From Umbelopsis ramanniana AG (taxonomy: Eukaryota; Mucoromycota; Umbelopsidomycetes; Umbelopsidales; Umbelopsidaceae), in NCBI RefSeq assembly GCF_025399195.1, contig NW_026252185.1, positions 1 through 39,433 of the forward strand: a DNA stretch of 39,433 nucleotides, read 5' to 3'. The notes below the pieces were generated by a model, which saw nothing but the letters and a program-made list of their open reading frames with translations, did no database searches and was not told the origin of the DNA. The translations under genes and the position numbers were made by a program. Shown here piece after piece: positions 34,169 through 39,433 of this stretch. Position 1 is the stretch's first letter; every line of letters begins with the position of its first letter.

Positions 34169-35044
34169 TCGTGTGTATTGCGGAAGAAACCGAGTGAGTA
34201 TCTTGTTTCGGTCACACAGTTTTTTTGCCAATTGAAATCTTTACGAGTTTACTGGCTGGTTCCAACGTCACAAGGCGCTTCCATTCACTCCCAACTTAAA
34301 CCATGCTTTCGTTTCTTTAATGCAAATTTAAATTCACTTGTTCATCCTTAGTAGTCGTCTTTTAGTCAATGATAAAGCCTTCTTTCATTCTTCAGCGACT
34401 ACCAAGCGGTAACACCGCTCAGAGAGCAATTGAGGTAGGTAAACCAAAAGCGGAAATTATTGGTTGGGTTGTTTTGACGTCATCGCGTGGCCGATGATGA
34501 TGGGATCGGCTTCAGCAAACAATGGAAGAAAAATGAAGTCTTCCTGAACACGAAAAGAACAAAAATGAAAAGCCAAGTAAGGGTAAATTCCCTTCTGGAG
34601 ACTCAAGTTTTACTTCCTTATCACGTAGCTCGTTTATTAAATTACTATGCAAGGTACTGCAATGCCACCTTATCTAATATCGAGCCTTGAGGTAAATATG
34701 AAAAACTCCATGTATATCCAACCGATATTAGAAACCAACGTATTTCTACATGGAAAATTAAGAACACTCACAGCGGTCCATACCAACACTGGTTGACAAA
34801 AGGCTTCATACATTCATGCTAAACAAAAGGAGAACCTCTTTATGATAAAGACACTTTTGGCCAGCAGGGTAAAAGCAGCATGACGATCTCTTTAATTTGG
34901 CTATATTTTTTTTTTGTTCTAACGGGACTCTTTTCTCTAGCGATAACGGACGCAGGTGAGAGACAATTTAAAACTCAACATTTCCCTCACCCACAACCCT
35001 TTACTGCTCTCTTTCTACTTCACTGACTGATCAAATCGACTGCC
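34169..35044. other. Divergent promoter region, RING ligase / phosphodiesterase
   Basis: About 880 bp without a recognised gene. It holds a perfect CRE palindrome at 34475-34482. A short ORF at 34487-34690 has no homologue I know. Additional small 5' exons of the phosphodiesterase cannot be excluded. Confidence 0.4.
34475..34482. promoter_or_regulatory. cAMP response element (TGACGTCA)
   Basis: The full 8-bp CRE palindrome bound by CREB/ATF-type bZIP factors. It lies 563 bp upstream of the phosphodiesterase start and 307 bp upstream of the divergent RING-ligase start. Placement next to a cAMP-degrading enzyme fits a feedback role, but a single site can occur by chance. Confidence 0.45.
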
Positions 35045-36979
35045 ATGTTGGTATTGAGGCACAACTCTCTTGCAGCGGAGGACTTGTTTATAGTCGAAAG
35101 GGTATATATATACAACGTTTTACATTCATAAATTCAACACGCCCTCACCTCGATACTCATTGGTTAATTTAATAATTCTCACAGACTATGATAAAATTCA
35201 TAAATGGAACTTCATTCAAAATCACATCAGAATTCGAAGCTTTATCGAAATCGCGCGCTGAGCTTTACGGTTACGTGCTTGGAATGTTTGTAGCTTTGAA
35301 ACTCGATACCGCCATTGGCGCAACGGCATCGCAACTTCTTGACTTTATAATTGATGTTGATCATGGCTATCTCAACAACCCATATCACTCCTTTTTCCAT
35401 GCTGTCGATGTGACGGCTGTTATATACTATATGGTCATCGACTTGCACGCTACACAATATCTTTCAACACTGGACATCGGTGCTCTTTTGATTGCCGCTT
35501 TGTGTCACGACATAGGCCATGTATGTTAAAATGTGGCAGTTGAACCACAATTTGTCACCCAAGACGAAGAAAAAAGTGCACTAACAGAAAATTTTTCTTT
35601 ATGTCTTAATTTAGCCCGGCTATAACAATGTGTATCAAGTGAATCGAAAATCGGATTTAGCTGTACGGTATAACAATACCTCGGTCTTGGAATCCCACTC
35701 CTGCACATTAACCATGGACCTGTTAACGCACCACCAATTGCTGCGCCGACTGAAGAAAGTATCACAAGAAGCTGGAAAAACTGTCACAGAGCAACAGTTC
35801 CGATCTTCTATTATTAAAATGATTCTTGCAACGGATATGATATTCCATTATGAACTCCAAGAACAGCTAGGAAGTCTTATAGAACACATCACTCCTTCTG
35901 ACGACGAATGGGATTCCGAAGAGGATAATATTGAAGGCGATGCACAGCCACCTGCAACGGACATACATTCATTGAACCGCCACATGGAGGAAGTGTCTGT
36001 AAGCACAGCGAATGATGGTCGACCTACGCTTCAACCGCCTATAGTGAATGAACCTTTTGATATAAGGTCATCGGGTGTAGACTTGGACGATAAACAACGG
36101 CAAACTTTTTGCAATATCTTATTACACGCCGCTGATATTAGTAATACTGTTCGACCTTGGCCACTATGTCAGCAATGGTCAGACCTTGTTATCCAAGAAT
36201 TCTTTCGGCAAGGAGATGCTGAGAAATTGCATGGCCTGGCTGTATCACCCGGTATGGATAGGGATGAGGCCACGCAACAAAACGTATCGCTCAAGTTCAG
36301 TGATTTTGTCGTCAAGCCCTACTTTGAAGCATTCGCTGAATTTCTTCCAGCCGCATCCACCTACTTGGACACTTTAGCGGAAAACAGAGCACAATGGGAG
36401 CGCATTCGAGATCGACCGACTTCAGTCACCCCACCACCCAACCCTGAAGAGAATCAACTTCCATCTTCCATCCTACCCAAGCGACCTATCCTCAACCCAA
36501 CCGGTAGACGAGTTAGTGTTGCAGCTGGTATTGTTGTTATTCCCGACCACGCCAACCTGTTCCGACCAGCAAGTGCTCGAGGTCATCGAAGAGGTTTGCA
36601 TGGATCTAGAAGTTCCAGTCAACAAGTGGTGCCAACGCGATCCATGACGGACGATGAAACCATGAGAAGTACAGACCCTGTCATCCGTAGAAAGAGTGAC
36701 GAACCCGGATTTACTCTGCGGAAAACAATGCAGGCAGAAGTACAGCGTAAGCAAAAGGAACACAATCTTCTGTTGACGCCACAGCACACTGGGAGATCAA
36801 GACGGTCAAGTTCACTAGATCCGGAGACAACCAAAAGTAGGTTAAATACTCCATGTTTAGTCAAAGTTTATCCGGACGAGATCACTGACCCTTTTATTTT
36901 CCTCACAGTAATACACAACATGTTTCCCAACCATTCAACAAAAATCGATCCATCATCCTCTGTAAAGCAGGATCCATAA
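35045..36979 (+). CDS. Class I 3',5'-cyclic-nucleotide phosphodiesterase
   Basis: Exons 35045-35101, 35185-35520 and 35615-36979 give 585 residues. A likely 72-nt in-frame intron at 36837-36908 would reduce this to 561. The HD-type catalytic domain has all metal ligands: YHSFFHAVDV (His87, His91), the signature HDIGHPGYNN (His127, Asp128, His131) and LLHAADISN (Asp305), followed by QEFFRQGDAEKLHGL. It should hydrolyse cAMP (possibly cGMP) like yeast Pde2, restraining the PKA pathway that controls growth and dimorphism in fungi. An acidic, phosphosite-rich insert (SDDEWDSEEDN onward, roughly residues 215-285) splits the catalytic domain. The C-terminal third is Ser/Arg-rich and probably disordered, with basic clusters such as GRSRRSS that could be kinase sites. 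The N-terminus is short and lacks GAF, PAS or membrane segments; more 5' exons are possible. Confidence 0.92.
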
Positions 36980-37790
36980 TTACATATAACCACCCCACCC
37001 CCACTCCCATGCAACTTTAGAGCATATCAATCACCAACACATATAGATTCGCAACCAATTCAGATGTTATATATACAAACCCCCTCTCCCTTCATTCTAA
37101 TTGTCTTTATTTCTCTGTAGTTTATACTTCTCTTCAATGATAGTTTGTAGCATATAAGTTTTTTTTTGTAAATTACCATAGAAAACCAAATTTGCACACC
37201 ACTTCAATGATCATGAGATCTAATCCACTGTCCGTACCTACTTTGATTGAACTCCAAACCCCTTTGTAATAATAAACATCGGCTCAAAGCTGATGAATTA
37301 TATGTTTGTGTGTTACAATCACTGTTGTAAAGCTGCTTATTTTTTCCTACCGTGACGAAGTGTGTGCCAACCGCCAAGAGAGTGAAAAGTTTAAAAGTCA
37401 CCACCTTGAGCGGCCTGAATCAGCCAAATCAAGAGAAGTTTCAATTTCATTTGCCCTGATACTCGCGCTTTTAAAAGCCACCTTTTACCTATAAAAAAAA
37501 AAAAAAAAAACCTCGCTGGGACGAGTGCATTACGAAAATTTTCAGTTGCATGGGCAGTTTGAAGTGCCTTGGTTCGCGTAATTCTATAGGAATGGAAAGA
37601 AGATTCTTTCAACGGTATTTATTTTCTATATCAAGTATTTTGAGCATTTTCAGCCTTGCATCAAAGCTACTTTGTGTGCCAAGGCGCAGCTAAGCTTTTT
37701 TGACCGCACCTCAACAAAATTACCAATTCTGGAAGTAATTCACCGTACTGTCCGTAATGCTCAACCTTTATCCTCAAACTTCGTTGGCAA
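36980..37790. other. Spacer between phosphodiesterase and membrane-protein genes
   Basis: About 0.8 kb, AT-rich, with an A tract of about 17 nt near 37494-37511. No ORF, RNA gene or repeat I can support. Confidence 0.4.
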
Positions 37791-37798
37791 TATAAATA
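37791..37798 (+). promoter_or_regulatory. TATA box of the membrane-protein gene
   Basis: TATAAATA, 55 nt upstream of the ATG at 37853 and in a good position for a TATA box. Confidence 0.55.
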
Positions 37799-37852
37799 CC
37801 ACCGATTAATACAAGCAAGAGAATATATTATCACGAAAACAACTTCCAAATA

Positions 37853-38907
37853 ATGTCTTCTGTCTCTAGCCTTATCGCTACCCCAACTCTCGTTCCCTCC
37901 GTTATTGCAGCGTAAGTTACTGAACATCAGCGATAAATGGTTTGACAGCAATTTAACGTGTTTCAATTTAGTCTTGTATTCGGTGTGGAACTTGTAGGTA
38001 TTGGCATTCGATACTTCACCAGCGGTCTTTTCGAGCCCTACTTGTATCTAGTCAAACTTGCGCGTAAGTACCATGCATATCAAGGCATCAATCCCATTTC
38101 TAAAAGCTAACACCTCCCCTAAAGTTATTCGAACTATCTCTGAAGTTATGAAAATTGTTTGGACGCGAATCGATGATCCAAGCTCAACCTTTATCCTTAT
38201 CACGGAAATCCTTAGCAAAGTCGGTTCTGTCTTTGTCTTGTTCACCCTTTTCCGAACTCTCACTTATTGGGTTCGTATCCGGTGTTATCCTGGTCAAATT
38301 ATGCCTATGCTTGTGGACAGAACCCTGCGACTCAGTCTGTTGATTGCTTTGGTTGGTCAAATTTTGGGTATCGTCGGTATTGTTGAGATGATGAATGCAG
38401 ACGACTATTCCCTTGGTGTCACACTCCGCGACGTTTCAAGAGTCATGCTTCTTGTTGCAAGTGTTGTCTTCATTCTCTTGGTCCTCATGAACTCCGCAAG
38501 AGCTCGCGATCCCAGCACCGCCTTTATGCTTATCATTCTTGGCATCATTGCTGCTGTTCGTGCAACATATGATGTGATTGCTATTATTGTTCCGTCCACT
38601 AGCGTTATTGCTACTAGTGAAATCGTTCAGTTGTGCTTTGACTCCGTTCCTGAAGCCCTGGCTATCGGTATTTGCATCTTCTATAACCTTTCCAGAGTCA
38701 CCAACAATTACCAGGTATGCTTTCATTGTGGGACTACCAAATAGGCATACCCCGTTATTCACAACAACCATTTCTCTTTAGGTTAACGCTCCAGTAGTAG
38801 TAGACGATGTTTACGAACAAAACGTGCAGTACAACGGTCCAACCCAGTACGTCGGCGGCCAATACCAGGCATCCTACCCTCAATATAGCCAAAAGTCAGG
38901 CTTCTAG
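37853..38907 (+). CDS. Multi-pass membrane protein of unknown family
   Basis: Exons 37853-37911, 37972-38063, 38125-38714 and 38782-38907 encode 288 residues. The product has about seven hydrophobic segments: near TPTLVPSVIAALVFG, VGSVFVLFTLFRTLTYWV, LSLLIALVGQILGIVGIV, VMLLVASVVFILLVLM, AFMLIILGIIAAV, VIAIIVPSTSVIAT and EALAIGICIFYNL. The layout (extracellular N-terminus, seven helices, hydrophilic Tyr/Gln-rich tail QYVGGQYQASYPQYS) resembles fungal seven-TM families such as RTA1-like lipid-translocating exporters, but I see no family-defining motif and make no functional call. The conserved-looking loop charges (RIDDPSS, MNSARARDPST) would help place it. All introns are canonical and short, and codon phases match exactly, so the gene model is sound even though the function is unknown. 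Confidence 0.85.
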
Positions 38908-39083
38908 ACGCGTCAGTCAACCACCAGCATATAACTCAACTCACGCTTTTCAATGCTACTATTATTGTATAGCTTTATGTCAGCTTTTATTCTTAGATCC
39001 CTGTAGCATAGCACCCTTCCACCTCCTTGTATAACCCTATAGACTGCTGTTCATATGTATAAAGCTTGACCTTATGTATTTAT

Positions 39084-39322
39084 ACTGTTAGTTGGCGGAA
39101 TGAGGACGAGGATGTGGTTATAGGCTCTAGAGCCACGCTTTTATTCTCAGTCATATAAATAATAAAAATTTTCTATCTAATGTATCCCAGATCTCTATGC
39201 CACGCCAGCATGTTCGCCTTTGTGGCCTGGGAGGGTCAACTTCTAACTTAATTTTTTGTGATCTTTCTTTTGTTTGGGAGGGAGGCCACCACATCCTCGT
39301 CCTCATTCCGCCAACTAACAGT
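39084..39322. mobile_element. MITE-like foldback element with 35-bp inverted repeats
   Basis: Positions 39084-39118 and 39288-39322 are perfect inverted repeats of 35 bp (beginning ACTGTTAGTTGGCGG). They enclose 169 bp of AT-rich sequence with no coding capacity, 239 bp in total. This is the form of a miniature inverted-repeat transposable element. I cannot see a clear target-site duplication, so the true ends may lie slightly inside or outside the repeats. No sequence of this type was found elsewhere in the window. Confidence 0.7.
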
Positions 39323-39402
39323 TGCGTGTCGTTCCTAACACAACTGTAGTGTGGCTCCATTCGTCCTCAGATGTGGTTACTTTTCCGTACTAGGCGAACA
39401 TG
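39209..39402. repeat. Second, overlapping 11-bp inverted repeat
   Basis: CATGTTCGCCT at 39209-39219 is mirrored by AGGCGAACATG at 39392-39402. The outer copy lies beyond the MITE-like element, and the nearby phrase ATGTGGTTA repeats part of its terminal sequence. This suggests a nested or degenerate second element continuing toward the window end. Confidence 0.4.
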
Positions 39403-39433
39403 GTCTCTAAAATTTGTTGTCCACGGACATGTT

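Noticed and set aside
34487-34690. 67-residue plus-strand ORF upstream of the phosphodiesterase
   Set aside because: Low-complexity start, no recognised motif and no evident splice link to the phosphodiesterase; treated as spacer.

Overview
The window looks like nuclear DNA of an early-diverging filamentous fungus, most likely Mucoromycota (Mucorales-like). The evidence is intron-rich genes with short introns (about 50-90 nt, mostly GTAAGT-type donors and CTAAC/CTGAC-type branch sites), AT-rich spacers, and proteins that are fungal in kind. They are found next to a gamma-secretase APH-1 homologue and a FRA10AC1 homologue, which yeasts lack. This placement is an inference from gene content; no organism-specific marker was tested. 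Exon structures were built by hand from splice signals, reading-frame continuity and family conservation. Every multi-exon CDS given here sums to a whole number of codons.

Left part (1-8.5 kb): a decayed protein gene on the minus strand (about 359-1355), then a cytochrome P450 (+), histone H3 (-), ARP6 of the SWR1 complex (+), and AOS1, a subunit of the SUMO E1 (-). H3 and ARP6 are divergent over 344 bp. ARP6 and AOS1 converge with a 114-bp gap.

Middle (8.5-23 kb): a soluble S9-family serine peptidase (-), then a 3.9-kb gene-poor stretch. This stretch ends in the promoter of a compact two-finger Mig1/CreA-type repressor (+) and holds a possible cryptic minus-strand gene near 12 kb. Next come Mediator MED4 (-) and the spliceosome-associated FRA10AC1 homologue (+), which share a 132-bp divergent promoter. 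After them lies a large minus-strand gene encoding a calponin-homology (CH) domain, a Cdc15/Cdc7-like protein kinase and an atypical C1 zinc domain in one chain.

Right part (23-39.4 kb): eIF3 subunit L (-) and V-ATPase subunit C (+), divergent; a CHCHD2/CHCHD10-type twin CX9C protein (-); a Rho GTPase (+); an APH-1 homologue (+); an RNF126-like RING-H2 E3 ligase (-); a class I cyclic-nucleotide phosphodiesterase (+) with a perfect CRE palindrome upstream; and a multi-pass membrane protein of unknown family (+). The right end carries a 239-bp foldback/MITE-like element with perfect 35-bp inverted repeats.

Most genes are housekeeping and show no operon-like logic. The parts most worth a second look are the CH-kinase-C1 fusion, the fungal APH-1, the MITE, the gene relic at the left end, the possible cryptic gene near 12 kb, and the CRE and Mig1-type sites that suggest feedback control of the phosphodiesterase and of the Mig1-like repressor.
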